From Abelmoschus esculentus (taxonomy: Eukaryota > Streptophyta > Magnoliopsida > Malvales > Malvaceae), in the NCBI GenBank assembly GCA_035048815.1, contig JAUCBN010000016.1, forward strand, positions 9,106,501 to 9,170,500: DNA of 64,000 bases, written 5' to 3'. The translations under genes and the position numbers were made by a program. Shown one piece after another: positions 32,641 to 44,814 of this stretch (within the stretch, counting starts at the first letter, position 1; each line of letters opens with the position of its first letter). The notes under the pieces are model-generated. The model worked only from the letters and a program-made list of their open reading frames with translations, was not told where the DNA came from and did no database searches.

Positions 32641-35600
32641 CGAAGTAAGGTTGCTTCAAAGTAGGCATCGGACGTAATTGGATTACCCCTCTTAAGTATG
32701 CAACATGATTCTTGAGCCCTTGGACTTCGTCTCCTGACCCTTTATTTGGATTTCCCTAATGTGGTTGTATTTAGGTTTGCTGGTCGAATCTGATAAAGAT
32801 ACCAGTATCAGTGAGACATTGTCATCCCATTTTTCTATTTTCTTCAGTTGAGATTTGAAAAGAAGGATTTGCTTAGGAATTGTGTTTTCTCAAGGTTTAT
32901 TATCATCATCGATTTGACTATTAAAATTGTTGAATGTGAAGATTTGGTGTATTGGGAGTATGATAAAGAGAATTACGGTGACTAGTTATCTTAAGAAAGA
33001 ACATTCACGCTAATTATTGATGTTAATTATACCACTTAATAATTGTATTCTTTATATTCTATTAAATTTGTTTAGTATTGATTTTAAAAGGCTGATTTTT
33101 TAAATTTTAATTTTGATTATTTTAAATATTTAAATTCTCGATCATGATTTAAACACCACTTTGTGAAATGTCTTTTCTGAATGAAAGAATCCCAATGCTT
33201 TATCTTTGTTTTTTTTTTTCCTTTTTGTTGTTATCCAAACTATACTAGAGATACCGTAAATTTGGATTTTAACTCATGTAAGAGTTAGCAAGCTTGAGGG
33301 TCCAATCGCAGTGGGTTTATGTTGAAGAGTCTATACTATCTTTTCAGCTGTATGGGAAAAACATAAATAACTAATAAGATTTTACTAAAACCGAAATTGA
33401 ATTTTCAAGAAGAAAAATATATGTTTACTAAATTTCAAAGTTTGTTTGGGTTGATATTTAAAACCGGTTATTAATTTTATTGATTTTAGATTATAAAATC
33501 TTAAAAAATAATAAATTATAGAAATTTTGAGAGGAGTAAATTAACTAATTTTAAAAGGTAATTAAATTGTAAAAGATAACGAAGTTTAAGCTTACTTTTA
33601 TAAATTATAAATTGAGAGGTCTTAAAAAATAATTAAACAAAAAAAAAGTGGATCAAAGTTTAATTTTTTTAGTTTTAGATTACAAAATCCTAAAAATAAT
33701 AAACCATAAAAATTTTAGGAGAGATAAAAAATGACTTAATTACAATAATTTCAAAATTACGAGGACTTAAAATAAAATAACCCCTAAAACTTGAGAGGGG
33801 CAATCTCCCTCCCAACCTTGTAAGTAGATCCGTCTTTGCTCATCTTGTTCCGTAAATGTAAGAATTCGAACCCTACTTTGACATGTCTCAAAGATTTAAG
33901 GTTATACTCGAATTTGATACACTCTCTCTAAATATAATAAATTATTATATATAGTATAAAAATACAATAAATATCTAAACATATATAATTAAAAAATATA
34001 TTAGATTGAATAAAAAAATTTCACTTTAAACTCGAACTCACCTCCTCAATCGAAATGAAAGAGAAAAAAAAAGTAAAACTCTCGTGTCTTTCCGCCCTCG
34101 ATTTCTCTCCTCTCTGTAGTATTCATAACCCAAGCATCATTGCTGATGGGATGGTATCACGTTAAATGACTATTATACATAATTTAATGTTTTATCTAAA
34201 ATTTAAAGTTTTTTTTTAAATAAATTAAATTTTATTCATCCAATAAACCGTTATACAATAACTATGTAAGATGTATACATCCTTCAAACCTTTATACAAA
34301 TGTATTTGCTAACAAAACTCCCATTTAAAAGCTATAATTCTGTCTAAACTCTTCAATCTATTACATCCAGTAATTCGAGCATGGATGTCATTTTTTTATT
34401 CTAGTATAAACATCCCAAGCTGTCCTCAGTTGTCTCCCGTGGTTCCTAAAATTCCGTTCCTGTCATAGATAATAATTTAGACTGTACCAAGCTAAACGAA
34501 TCAATATAGCTTGCATGGATTTACCTCTTTCTGCACACTGCATCCATTCTAGTAGATCATTCTATTTGCTGCACTGAAATAGTAGATTGCAATCTTACAG
34601 TAAAATGGACCATATTTGTATCATGTATAGACATTCACCGAAGAGATAATCTTTATATTCAAGTTCAACTCAAAGACAAGTGCTTCTTTTTGTTATCAAA
34701 TCATTATTTAGTGATAAATTATTAATATAGTAATTAAAATAAAATCTTGTAAAAATTAAATGTCAAGATTATAAAAAATAACCAAAAAGTGAGAGCCAGA
34801 TATTTATTCGAAAATTAAATAAAATATGGTGTGATATAAAAGTTGAACTCTTTGTTTGAGAAGAAAAGATTTTCTTATATATACTCAAAATCTAGAAAGT
34901 ACGAGTACGGCAATTCATGTGTTAATTTTAGAGAATGTTAATTATATTTATTTGTATTTTTTTATATTATTTTAAATTTTATTATTCGAGATTTGACTCT
35001 CTAGTATTGTAAGGGTTTATAAATCTATTTTATAATCTACTATGAAATATAAACTTTCATGATTATTTATAATTTTTTATCTATTTAATATTTAAATTTA
35101 TTTTATATTTCGTATCTTTATTGTACATATATCTTATAATTTTAAAAATTATCGTTTTTTATCCCATTCTCATCTTTATATTTATTTTCGTATTCATTTC
35201 GATGCAACATTGCCCAAAACTGTGGTTTGGTCTTTTTATTTAATTCCCCATCTCATGTGGGTCCTGGGGATATTGGGGAATCACCTTTATTGAGTTTATT
35301 AATTATAAATAAATGATGACAAAATGCATCCCATCCTCCTTTCCTTTTATCCCAACAAACTTTTTCAAAGCCCTGGAAATTTAAATCTAAATTGATGCTC
35401 GAACAACCACATATTATTAATTAATACCATTTTCCCATTATTTTTAGAGTGAAAATAATATAAACATCAACATAATTTTCTAGTAGGCCATAGCCTCCGT
35501 ATATATCCAAAATCTCTTTTGGGTTTTTGTTCTTTAATAATTGAATTTCTTTTAATCATAAAAAATAACAATACATTCTACAAAGTTCACAAATTGGATT

Positions 35601-35758
35601 AAGCCAGAAATAAAAAAAATACTAACATTTTAAGAAGTTAAAATAAATCCAAACATTAGAAATAAATATATCATTTTGTTAGTACACGTGAATGCTCACC
35701 GTTAAGGATAATTAGGCGAATAAGGCAATGTTTGTATTTGTGTATAATATTCGCTAAC
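32641..35758. other. AT-rich intergenic DNA, no gene recognised
   Basis: About 3.1 kb of AT-rich sequence. A short open stretch near 32840-32990 (ending VYWEYDKENYGD) was not recognised. Near 33790-33840 a phrase like CTCCCTCCCAACC followed by GATCCGTC resembles a common decayed plant repeat. No long frame, RNA gene or clean element boundary was found. Confidence 0.45.
33480..33735 (+). repeat. Diverged direct repeat, spacing about 190 bp
   Basis: TTTTAGATTATAAAATCTTA followed by AATAATAAATTATAGAAATT (about 33480-33530) recurs as TTTTAGATTACAAAATCCTA followed by AATAATAAACCATAAAAATT (about 33672-33725). This suggests an old local duplication. Confidence 0.5.
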
Positions 35759-35763
35759 TACGT

Positions 35764-35954
35764 TTATAGAATTACAACTAAATTCTTTTTTTTTTTTTTT
35801 GTCAGTTAAGATCAAGTTTTGTTTTCAACTAAGATTATTTAAATCTTAGTTATATCCTATATATACAACCCTTTTTTGTATTTTTCATGATTTATAGTAA
35901 TAAATTCCCGATTCAGTTTTTTAATAAAAATTCTTGAAAACTTAGATTTTATCA
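35764..35954 (+). repeat. 5' LTR of the copia element
   Basis: 191 bp, from TTATAGAATTACAAC to AGATTTTATCA. It contains a poly-T run absent from the 3' copy and a TATATATA promoter-like stretch near 35860. Confidence 0.85.
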
Positions 35955-35971
35955 TGGTATCAAAAAAAATT
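35955..35971 (+). other. Primer binding site of the copia element (decayed)
   Basis: TGGTATCAAAAAAAATT directly after the LTR is a decayed TGGTATCAGAGC site complementary to initiator tRNA-Met, common in plant copia elements. Confidence 0.65.
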
Positions 35972-36011
35972 ATTCTTCTCGTTCGATGGATTTTGTGTTG
36001 GTTTAAAAGAT

Positions 36012-36900
36012 TTGTTTCTCGTCCTAACATCTGTGCCTCTTATATGGAATAATTATCATAATTGGGCTTGTTCGATGAGGATGTCATTAATTTCCAAAAA
36101 CAAATATAACTTTGTTAATGATTGCCTCACGGATCCGAGTGAAGATGATTCAAGATATCAAGCGTGGGTCAAATGCAACAACTTGATGTTATCTTGGTTG
36201 CAGCGCAGGAATCATCCTGACATTGTTCAAAGCATAATTTGGATAGACACAGCTTATAAATTTTGGACTGATTTGTTTGACAGGAGTTCTTGTTTGTCTT
36301 TCTGATTTGCAGTAAAAAACTTTTAGACTACAAGAAGATAATCTTTCAGTTACTGCGTTTCATACACAAGATTATAAAAAAAAATTTGTCTTTTACTTCC
36401 CCTTATATCTTGTTCTTGTAAAACTATTTCATATCGCAAGCAAGACTTTGCTTTGCGTTTTCTTAAAGGTTTAAATGATTATTTTTCTATACAAAAGTTT
36501 CAATTCTTGATGAGAAATCCCCTTCTTGACAAAAATAAAATCTTTGCCCTTGTATTTATTTAACATGAAAGAACCCTTAGTGAGTCTACCCTTTGTGCTG
36601 AGTCCAATGTTTTAATGGTCGGTAGCAGTACTAAAAAGGGTATCGATAATAGATTTTTTACCAACAGAAAGTATTATAATTGTAATACAAGAAATCTATA
36701 TGTACTCACTGTGGTCTTTTTGGACATAACATAGATAAGTGTTACAGAAAATATGGGTTTTCTCCTGGTTATAGGAGTCAAAATAATTCCAATAAAAGTA
36801 GCCAAGTTAATTTTGTTGTTAAAACAGAAAATCCTGTTCAAGAAGTTATTAAAGATGATAAAAGTATTTATGATCAATCTTATTTCTTGATCATTATAGA
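36012..36900 (+). pseudogene. gag: Copia gag with an intact CCHC knuckle
   Basis: The 97-codon frame at 36012-36305 (NYHNWACSMRMSLISKNK, then YQAWVKCNNLMLSWL) is the N-terminal gag domain of copia elements. After several shifts, 36701-36742 encodes a complete zinc knuckle, CTHCGLFGHNIDKC, followed by YRKYGFSPGY, typical of plant copia Gag. Stops between the pieces show it is not translated as one protein. Confidence 0.78.
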
Positions 36901-36959
36901 TAACAAAAATAGATATACATAAATATATCTTATGAAAACAAAATCTTAAGTTAAAAGTT

Positions 36960-37560
36960 TAATATTTTTTTTTGAATAGTAGAAACTCAATTTTTTAAAA
37001 GAATTAAATACATCATGTCCGATAATACGAGAGAGTTTGACAATTTTATTTTACTCCTAAAGACAATATACATCAATAATCTTGTGTTTACACTCTATAA
37101 CAAAATATTTAAGTAGAACAAAATCATCAACATTTACTTTATGTTGCTAGAGCTTTGAGATTACAAGCTAATCTTTCTCTATGTTTTTGAATTGATTGTA
37201 TATTGTATGTTTCTTATTTGAATAAAATTATTCCAACCCCTGTTTTAAATAATTCCACACCTTTTAAAATTTTATACAACAAAAAACCAAAATAGAACAT
37301 TCAAAGGTTTTTAAATACTTAGCTTATGCTTCTATTTTACTTAAAACATAAACAAAAATTCATCTTAGATCCATTAGATCTACTTTTATTCGATATCCCA
37401 CTAATATCTAAAGATATAAATTATTTGTTCTTGATAAAAATATTATATGTATCTTTAGATATATTAATTTTTATGAAAATATATTTTCTTATTCCTCAAG
37501 TTCATCTTATAGAATTATTTTACCCTAATGTGATCCTGTGGTAGCAGAAGAAAACATAAA
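36960..37560 (+). pseudogene. pol: Copia integrase scraps
   Basis: Only fragments are readable: a SDNTREFDNF stretch near 37020 corresponding to the second catalytic aspartate region, and, in shifting frames, pieces of the core and C-terminal region (for example KHKQKF near 37350). Dense stops and AT-rich drift make domain limits uncertain. Confidence 0.5.
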
Positions 37561-38081
37561 CATATATCTTAATAAAAAAACCTAGTAATAGTATTACAGT
37601 GGATTATAATTTTAAGACCTCAATTTTACCTGTTGTTAATGAACATTTTGAAACTACATTTTCTAGAAAGCAAAGTACTTCTAAGAAATAAAATGAACAC
37701 TTTGTAGATATTAATTCTAATCAGCACAATGACTTTGTATTACAAACTGAAGAATTAACTGTAGATATTATTCTTAACCAGCAAGGTAACTCTACAATCC
37801 AAAATAAAGGTCAAACTTTACAGCAAAGTATTAGACCTACATGACATAGACAACTACCTCAAAGTTCAGGATTATTAGACTGACATTTTAAGTTCCAGAA
37901 TATCATTTCGCATGTGCTTTCTTATCAAAATCTTTTTTCTTTAGCTAAGTCTGATGTTTATAATATTACTTATTTGTCCAAATCAAAACCTTTTAATCAA
38001 GCAATTAAATATAATTGTCGAAAAAAACTGTCATAAAAAATAAAAGCCTTAGAAAAGAACAATAATTGGGACCTCGTCTCT

Positions 38082-38850
38082 TTGCCACCTAGAAAACATC
38101 CTATAGGTTATAAATGGGTTTATAGAACTAAGTTAAAATCTCATGGGACTCTTGATAGATACAAAACAAGATTAGTTGTTAAAGGGCATACTCAACAATT
38201 AAGAATCAATTTTTTGAATATTTTTAATTTTGTTGTAAAGATAACTACAATCAGAATTCTATTGACTGTTGCCGTAATAAATAATTGGTTTCTATATCAA
38301 CTGGATATAAATGATGCCTTTTTGCATGATTATTTAAAAAAATTGATTTATATGGAGTTTCTTTCTAGTTTTTTTTCTAAAAAATCTAACCTTATTTGTA
38401 AACTAAATAGAAGTCTGTATGATTTAAAAAAGGCTAGTAAAAAGTGGAATGAAAGATTAACTATTTTTTACAAGATCAGAATTTTATAGAAAACAAATCA
38501 GATACATCTTTATTTGTTAAAGAAACATAAACTAATTTTATTGCTCTTTTTGTCTATGTTGATAACATTGTTCTTGCTAGTTACAATTTACAAGAGATTG
38601 ACAATATTAAAACATCTCTTCATGATGCCTTTAAAATTAAAGATCTTGGAGACCTAAAATTCCTTTTAATTTTTAAAATTGCTAAAAAAAACAAAAACAT
38701 TAATCTTTATGAAAGAAAGTATACTTTAGAGTTATTAAAAGATTCAGTTTTTTTAATTTTAAATTTGTTCCTACATCAATTAAAGGTATTAAAAAAATTT
38801 TCCAAAACTGAAGGGTCATGTTAGAAGATATAGTTTTTTTATAGAAAATT
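38082..38850 (+). pseudogene. pol: Copia reverse transcriptase
   Basis: The 135-codon frame reads PIGYKWVYRTKLKSHGTLDR then RLVVKGHTQQ, and QLDINDAFLH with the first catalytic aspartate, then YDLKKASKKWNERL. The next segment (38520-38740), shifted, has FVYVDNIVLAS and KIKDLGDLKFLL. The usual YVDD active site is YVDN, a lost catalytic aspartate. At least two stops or shifts separate the pieces. Confidence 0.85.
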
Positions 38851-39506
38851 GATAAAAAAATTGTTGTACTTAACAAATACTAGGCCATATATATCTTTTG
38901 TCGTGCATCAGTCATCTCAATTTCTTTCTACCCCTATTAGTATTCACATGATATCTGCCATTAGAGTTTTTAGATATCTCAAAAGTACTCCTGGACATGG
39001 TCTATTTTTTCTTCTAATAATAAGCTTCAACTAAATATTTTTTTTATTATGATTGGGCTGCATGTCTAAACACTAAAAAATCTACAACAGGGTTTTGTAT
39101 TTTTCTTAGTTCTTCATTAGTTTTAAGGAAATCTAGGAAACAACAAATTATTTCAAGATCATCTATTGAAGTTGAATACAAATCTTTGGCATCCGTATCA
39201 TGTGAACTTCAATTGATTCAGTTTTTATTAAAAGACTTACATGTTAATCTTACTTCTGTTAATCTTTTCTGTGACAATCGTTCTTCCATTCAAATTGCAG
39301 AAAATCTTGTGCATCATGAAAGGATGAAACATATCAAGATCGATCAACATCTTATAAGAGAGAAGATTCAAAAAAAGTTAATCATTTTACTGCCTGTTCC
39401 CAGCTCTCGTCAACTTGCAGATTGTCTCATAAAGGCTTTGCCTACTGTTTTATTTGTAGATTCTATTTCTAAGTTAAGCTTACACAACATATACGATCCA
39501 ACTTGA
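38849..39506 (+). pseudogene. pol: Copia RNase H
   Basis: It begins with the RT/RNase H connection (YLTNTRPYISFVVHQSSQFL, then RYLKSTPGHGLF). Then come SRSSIEVEYKSLA, LFCDNRSSIQIAENLVHHER, and KHIKIDQHLIREKI, the usual copia ending. A frameshift near 39035 and a stop break it. The final frame ends at 39506, just before the polypurine region GAGGGGATAAA and the 3' LTR. Confidence 0.82.
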
Positions 39507-39514
39507 TGAGGGGA

Positions 39515-39709
39515 TAAAAGAATTACAACTGAATCCTTTCTTGGCTTTCTTGCTAGCTAGGATCAAGTTTAGTTGACAATTAGGATTAGTTAAATCTTAG
39601 TCATATCCTATATATGTAACCATTTTCTCTTGTATTTTTCTCGATTCATAGTAATAAATTCTCAATTAAGCTTTTCAACCAAAAATCCCTAAAATCTCAG
39701 ATTCTATCA
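39515..39709 (+). repeat. 3' LTR of the copia element
   Basis: 195 bp, from TAAAAGAATTACAAC to AGATTCTATCA, matching the 5' LTR apart from its poly-T run and scattered changes. Followed by TACGT. Confidence 0.85.
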
Positions 39710-39714
39710 TACGT

Positions 39715-40099
39715 GTCAGCACGAGCGAACGTTAAGCAAATCTACAATGTCGTGACTATTCTGTTTTAACACATGTTTATAGGGCTAAGCGTTCGATCGA
39801 GTAGAGTCGAATAGAGTCAAAAGAATTTAATTTATTTAAGTTGACGTGTTTAATTTTACCATTCTAACTTTTAATCAAAATATTTTCGAGTCGAGTAGAA
39901 AAAATTCGAGTTGAATCGAGTCGTGTTTCGAGTTCTTATAAAAATTTAATTATAATTATTTATTATGTTATAGTTTGATTTGATTATAATTTAAATAACT
40001 TTCAATAATCATATAATATATATATATTTCTTCATGTGTTGCAATATTCCTTTATTTACTAAAAAATTTCGAGTTATTTTAGTTATTTCTACAAGGAAA
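39715..40099. other. AT-rich spacer with GAGTCGA repeats
   Basis: No gene seen. GAGTCGA or CGAGTCG motifs recur (about 39797-39935), and an AT-dinucleotide run lies near 40013-40030. The stretch joins the copia element to the 5'-truncated family E element. Confidence 0.45.
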
Positions 40100-41340
40100 T
40101 CTGTTGCAGGCCCAATGTGCATTTCTTTAATGTCACAACTCCTTTCTTTCATCCTAGAAACTCAAGTGGGTCAAATTGCTCAAGCATTACAAGCTAGACT
40201 GAGAGATAATTTGTTTAGTAATATTGAAGTCACTAAGAATCATGGTAAAGAGCAATGCAGTGCGCTTACCTTAAGGAGTGGTAAACAAATTAATACGGGA
40301 AACCATTTTGAAGAAAAGAAAAAGATGATACAATCCTAGTCAAGAGCAAAAAGAACCTAAAAAGTAAGAAGAAATATTTGCTCAAGAACAAAATGGAGAA
40401 AGCTCAAATATTGAGTCATTTGGTCATAAATTTGTAGATGTTGCAGCAAAAGCAACATCACCAACACCTTTGGAGGACGTAAGATACCCATCACTTTTCC
40501 TTCAATGTTTGAAGTAACACAAGGAATATCTCTAGTTTTAAAATTTTATAAGCATTCAGGATCATTTTTATATAAATATTTCATTTTTGAAAGACATTGT
40601 CACCATCAAGTACCCTCATATGCAAAGTTTTTGAAAAACATTGTTACAAAGAAAAGAAAAGTGGAGAACTATGAAACAATTGCTATAGCATCTGAGTTTT
40701 ATTCTGGTATGACTCATTTACCTACGAAAAGAAAAGATCTAGACAACTTTATTATTCCATGTTCTATCGGTGAGAATTTTATGGGCAAGACACTATGTGA
40801 CCTAGGTTTGAGTGTCAATCTAATGTCCAATGCTATATTCAAAAGGATTGGTATATGGATTACGAGTTCAACCACTGTCATCTTGCAATTGGAGGACCAT
40901 TCTCAAGTTTAGACTGAAAGAAAAGTGAAAGATGTGATAGTAAAGATGGACAAGTTTGTATTCCCAGTAGACTTTCTAATTTTGGATTGTGAAGTTTATG
41001 ATAAGGCACCCATTATCTTGGTACACCCATTCCTTACTACCGGTCGAATAATCATCGACTGTGAAAAATGAGACTTCACTATGAGAGTAACAAATCAATC
41101 CACGACAATAATGTCTTCAACACACTCAAGTATTTGGATGATAATGAAGAATGTCACTGTATATCGGGAGTAACTACTATATCAATAAAAGTTGAAAGTG
41201 TAGAATATTGATGCGACATTTCTCTACAGATGAAGGACTTTGTAAAACTGTTGGAGGAGCATGAACAAGAAGAAGAAGCTCAACAAGAATTACAAAAATT
41301 TGATAATTTTGAGCTAAGACCAGGTACAAGATTTGACTAA
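40100..41340 (+). pseudogene. gag-pol: Family E gag C-terminus and aspartic protease
   Basis: The gag end is shown by ETQVGQIAQALQ, GKEQCSALTLRSGKQ and YAKFLKNIVTKKR, standard Athila-like landmarks. The protease follows with CDLGLSVNLM (active site normally DLGAS) and, after a stop at 40912, FVFPVDFLIL with FLTTGRIIIDCEK. The RT linker after 41100 is acidic and broken by several stops. Cleavage of Gag-Pol would be its role if intact. Confidence 0.75.
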
Positions 41341-41546
41341 ATTAATTTCTCTGAATTTCTTCTTTCTAAACCATCACTTTTACATGCACCATCTCTAGAA
41401 TTAAAATAATTACCTCCTCATTTAAAGTATGTTTATTTGGGAGCTCATAACACTCTACCTTTGATTATTTCTTCTAGCTTAGATCCTAAATAAGAGCTTA
41501 GTCTTGTAAATTTATTGTGTCAATATAAAAAGCTCTAGGATGGACG

Positions 41547-42455
41547 ATGGCTAATTTGAAAGGCATCAGTCCTACAATTTGTATACACAAGATTCTTTTT
41601 GAAGAATGCCACAACAATTCTATAGATCCTTTGAGAAGACTGAACCCAACAATAAAGAAGGTGGTAATGAAAAAGTTGATAAAGTGGTTGGATGCTAGAA
41701 TTATATACCCAATTTCTAATAGTTCCTACGTCAGTCATGTTCATTATGTACCCAAGAATGAAGGCACAACAATGATCACCAATAAAGATAATGAATTGCA
41801 CACGAAAAGGACAAGGACAGGCTAACACATCTGTATGGACTATAGGAAGTTGAAGAAAGAAACAAAGAACGACCGTTTCTCCCTCTCTTTTATCGATCAA
41901 ATGCTGGATTGGTTGGTGTAAAAAGCTTAGTATTGCTTCTTAGATGGTTATTATGGGTACAATTAAATTGTTATAGTACCAAAAGACTAGGAGAAGACAA
42001 CCATCACCTATCCCTATAGAACTTACGCATTTCAAAGAATGTCATTTGGGTTATGTAATACTCTATTAACTTTACAACATTGAATGCTAGCAATTTTTCA
42101 GACATGATTGAAGAATTCTTGGAGGTATTCATGGATTTCTTTTCTATGTTGGGCGAAACTTTTGAGACATGCTTAGGAAACCATCCCAAAGTAGTTAAAC
42201 TCTATAAAGAAGTCAACCTTATACTTCATTGGGAAAATTATAATTTTATGGTGACCGAAAGAATAGTTTTGGGCCACAAAATTTCAAGTAAAGGTATCAA
42301 GGTTGACAAGGCAAAAATTAAATTGATAGAGAAGCTTCCACCTCCTACAATAGTAAAAGGGATTAGACAATTTTTAGGACATGTTGGCTTTTATAGGAGG
42401 TTCATCAAAGACTTCTCAAAGATTTCAAAGTCGTTTTGCAATTTACTATAACAAA
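41547..42455 (+). pseudogene. pol: Family E reverse transcriptase
   Basis: In order: KKLIKWLDARIIYPISNSSY; ICMDYRKLKKETKNDRF after a stop at 41823; DQMLDWL; then in shifted frames EKTTITYPYRTYAFQRMSFG; then the active-site region EVFMDFFSMLGETF. The usual FMDDF is FMDFF, so the second catalytic aspartate is phenylalanine. IVLGHKISSKGIKVDKAKI and FLGHVGFYRRFIKDFSKI are well kept. The gene is dead through stops and this substitution. Confidence 0.83.
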
Positions 42456-43065
42456 ATTAACTTTTGTATTTGATCAAGAATGCCACAAAGCTTTTACTGA
42501 ATTGAAGAAGAGTCTTATCTTAACTCGATTTTTTATACCACTAGACCGGAGTATACTATTCGAGTTGATGTGTGATGTAACTGATTACGCAGTGGGTGCA
42601 ACGTTAGGCTAATGAAGAGGTAAACTCTTTCATATTATCTATTACGCAAGTTGCAATCTTAATGATGCTCAAATTAATTATACAACTATAGAAAAAGAGT
42701 TGCTTGTTGTAGTATTTGTATTTGATAAGTGTAGGGCATATACGATAGAAACTAATGTTATTGTAGACACCAACCTCTTAGCTTTAAAATACTTAGTGAC
42801 CGAAAAGGATGCTAAACCTATACCTATTAGATGGATATTTTTATTACAAGAGTTTGAACTAGAAATAAGAGATAGAAAAGGAATTAAAAATCAAGTAGCC
42901 GACCATCTGTCTAGGCTAGAGAATCATACTAACCAAAAAGAGGACATAGAAATTAAAGAGAATTTCCCTGATGAGAAAATTTTATATGCTACAACATTAT
43001 CATGGTATGAAGACATAGTTATTTTTCTTTTCAGTGATATTTTGCCTCCTGATTTATCTAGTTAG
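42456..43065 (+). pseudogene. pol: Family E RNase H
   Basis: The region reads LMCDVTDYAVGATLG with the first catalytic aspartate near 42570, then a stop, then EKELLVVVFVFDKCRAY, DTNLLALKYL, and RWIFLLQEFELEI with NQVADHLSRLEN. Unlike the family C copy at 29.4 kb, the central YxxxEKE region is still present. The end matches the Athila-like connection DEKILYATTLSWYED. Confidence 0.78.
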
Positions 43066-43099
43066 GGTCATAACAAGTTCAAGCATGGTGTTATATTTT

Positions 43100-44304
43100 T
43101 CTATTGGGATGAGTCATATCTATTTAAGCAATAAGCTGGTCAATTGCTTCGAAGATGTATCTCGGAAAAAGAACAAAAATTAACTTTTTCATTATCATAC
43201 TGCATCGTGTGGAGGGTATTTTGGTGGATCAATGACTGTTGTAAACTTACCCACACTCTACAAAGATGTTCAAACATTTTACAAGGAATGTGATAGATGT
43301 CAAAGAATAGGGAACATCTTAAGAAGACATTAAATATCATTATAAAACATTCCGGAAATTGAGTTGATCGATGTTTGAGGAATCAATTTCATGTGATCTT
43401 TTCTATCATCCTATGGTGATCTATATATCTTGCTGGTAGTTGATTATGTGAGCAAATGGGTTGAAGTGGTGGTAATTCCTCACAATGATTTGAAGATAGT
43501 TTTAAAGTTCCTACACAAGAATATGTTCACAAGGTTGGGAGTCCTCAATGTAGTAATCAGTGATGAAGGAACCCATTTTGACAATAAGATCTTTATGAAG
43601 TCATTAAAACGTTACGGAGTTTAGCATAAAATTGCTACAACATATTATCTGTAGATAAATGGCCAAGCAGAAATTTAAAATAGAGAAATAAAATAGATCT
43701 TAGAGATGACAATCAACACGAAAAGGAAAGACTAGTCTCTAAAGTTAGAAGAAACTTGATTGGTATATCACAAAACCTACAAGACCCCTCTTGGGATATT
43801 CTCATTCAAGCTAGTTTATGGGAAGGCTTGTCATTTACCTGGAGAGTTAGAACACAAAGCTTATTGGGTTGTCAAGAAGTTCAATATGGAATTCAAACTA
43901 ACTGGAGAACATAGACTACTAAAGCTTAACGAAAAGGATGTGTTTTGGTCACAAGCTTATGAAAATGCTCGTATTTAAAAGGAAAAAGGAAAATGGTGAC
44001 ATGATAAATATCTTTTTCCATAATACTTCTTGAAAACCCAACAAGTGTTGCTCTATAATTCAAGACTTAAACTTTTTCCTGAAAAACTAAAATCAAGGTG
44101 GTCATGACCTTTTTGATACATAAGGTCTACCCTAGTAGAGTAGTGGAGATTAAAATACTTAATGGTGATCAAATTTTTAAAGTTCATGGTCAAAGATTGA
44201 AGATCTATAATGGAGCTCTCATTGTTTGTGACAAGGAAAACCTCTGCTTGCAGGATACCTTTAGCATTTCTGAACCTTTCATCTTAATATTTTATTTGCT
44301 TTAG
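43100..44304 (+). pseudogene. pol: Family E integrase
   Basis: The HHCC finger region (43140-43340) is broken by stops. In the core the first catalytic position reads GINFM instead of GIDFM, an aspartate-to-asparagine change. The second aspartate (SDEGTHFDN) and the glutamate (NGQAEI) remain. The C-terminal part has KTPLGIFSFKLVYGKACHLP, QVLLYNSRLKLFPEKLKSRW and the final KVHGQRLKIYNG. At least eight stops were seen. Confidence 0.8.
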
Positions 44305-44814
44305 CATTTTAATTTTAATTTGAATAAAAACTAGGTAACTTTATTTCTTGTTTGCTTTAATCTTTCTTTTATGTTTTATTTTGATTCTGTCATTTTACAA
44401 GGTACAATTTTTCAGAGGTATTGTTTACCAGGCTGCAAGAGTGTACAAGAGATGCAAGAATGAGGAAGGACATAAGTATGTGCGGTATTTGACATTATTA
44501 ATGTTGGGTCTAAGTTTATTAGGGATAGGAAAAACCCAAGTTCAATTGATGTCAATTTATTTAAGGAGAGGAAGAGTTTGGTTGAAATTCAAACCCTTAT
44601 TACCTTTATTGTTTTGTTTTACCCTTTTATCTTTCTCAATTTTATATCTCATTAACTCCCCATCACCTCAAACCTCTTATCAATACCCTAAAACGTCCTC
44701 TCTTACGAACATAATTACCCTCTTAATTGTACCCTCTCTATTTTCCTTCACCATATTCATATTGTTTCCAAACTTTATATTCTTCTTCCTTCTAACAAAA
44801 CTCTTAAACTAACA
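44305..44814 (+). other. Spacer between integrase and ORF3 (family E)
   Basis: AT-rich spacer. It contains a 154-codon open frame (44348-44812) that is hydrophobic because of TTT-rich codons. It has no known domain and sits where other Athila-like elements have only noncoding spacer, so I treat it as chance. Confidence 0.5.

Larger units (their letters stand above)
35764..39709 (+). mobile_element. Complete but dead Ty1/copia element (TSD TACGT)
   Basis: 5' LTR 35764-35954, 3' LTR 39515-39709, flanked by identical TACGT at 35759-35763 and 39710-39714. The domain order gag, zinc knuckle, integrase scraps, RT, RNase H is that of Ty1/copia. At 3.9 kb with LTRs near 190 bp it is a small member. 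Both LTR starts are mutated away from TG. Almost every domain has stops or shifts. It is the only element here with both LTRs and a copia-type pol. Confidence 0.9.

Noticed and set aside
32840..32990. Open stretch ending VYWEYDKENYGD as a host exon
   Set aside because: Under 50 codons, no splice context, no neighbour exon and no family recognised.
44348..44812. 154-codon open frame, hydrophobic, possible membrane protein
   Set aside because: Composition comes from TTT-rich DNA, there is no known domain, and it fills the usual noncoding spacer between pol and ORF3.
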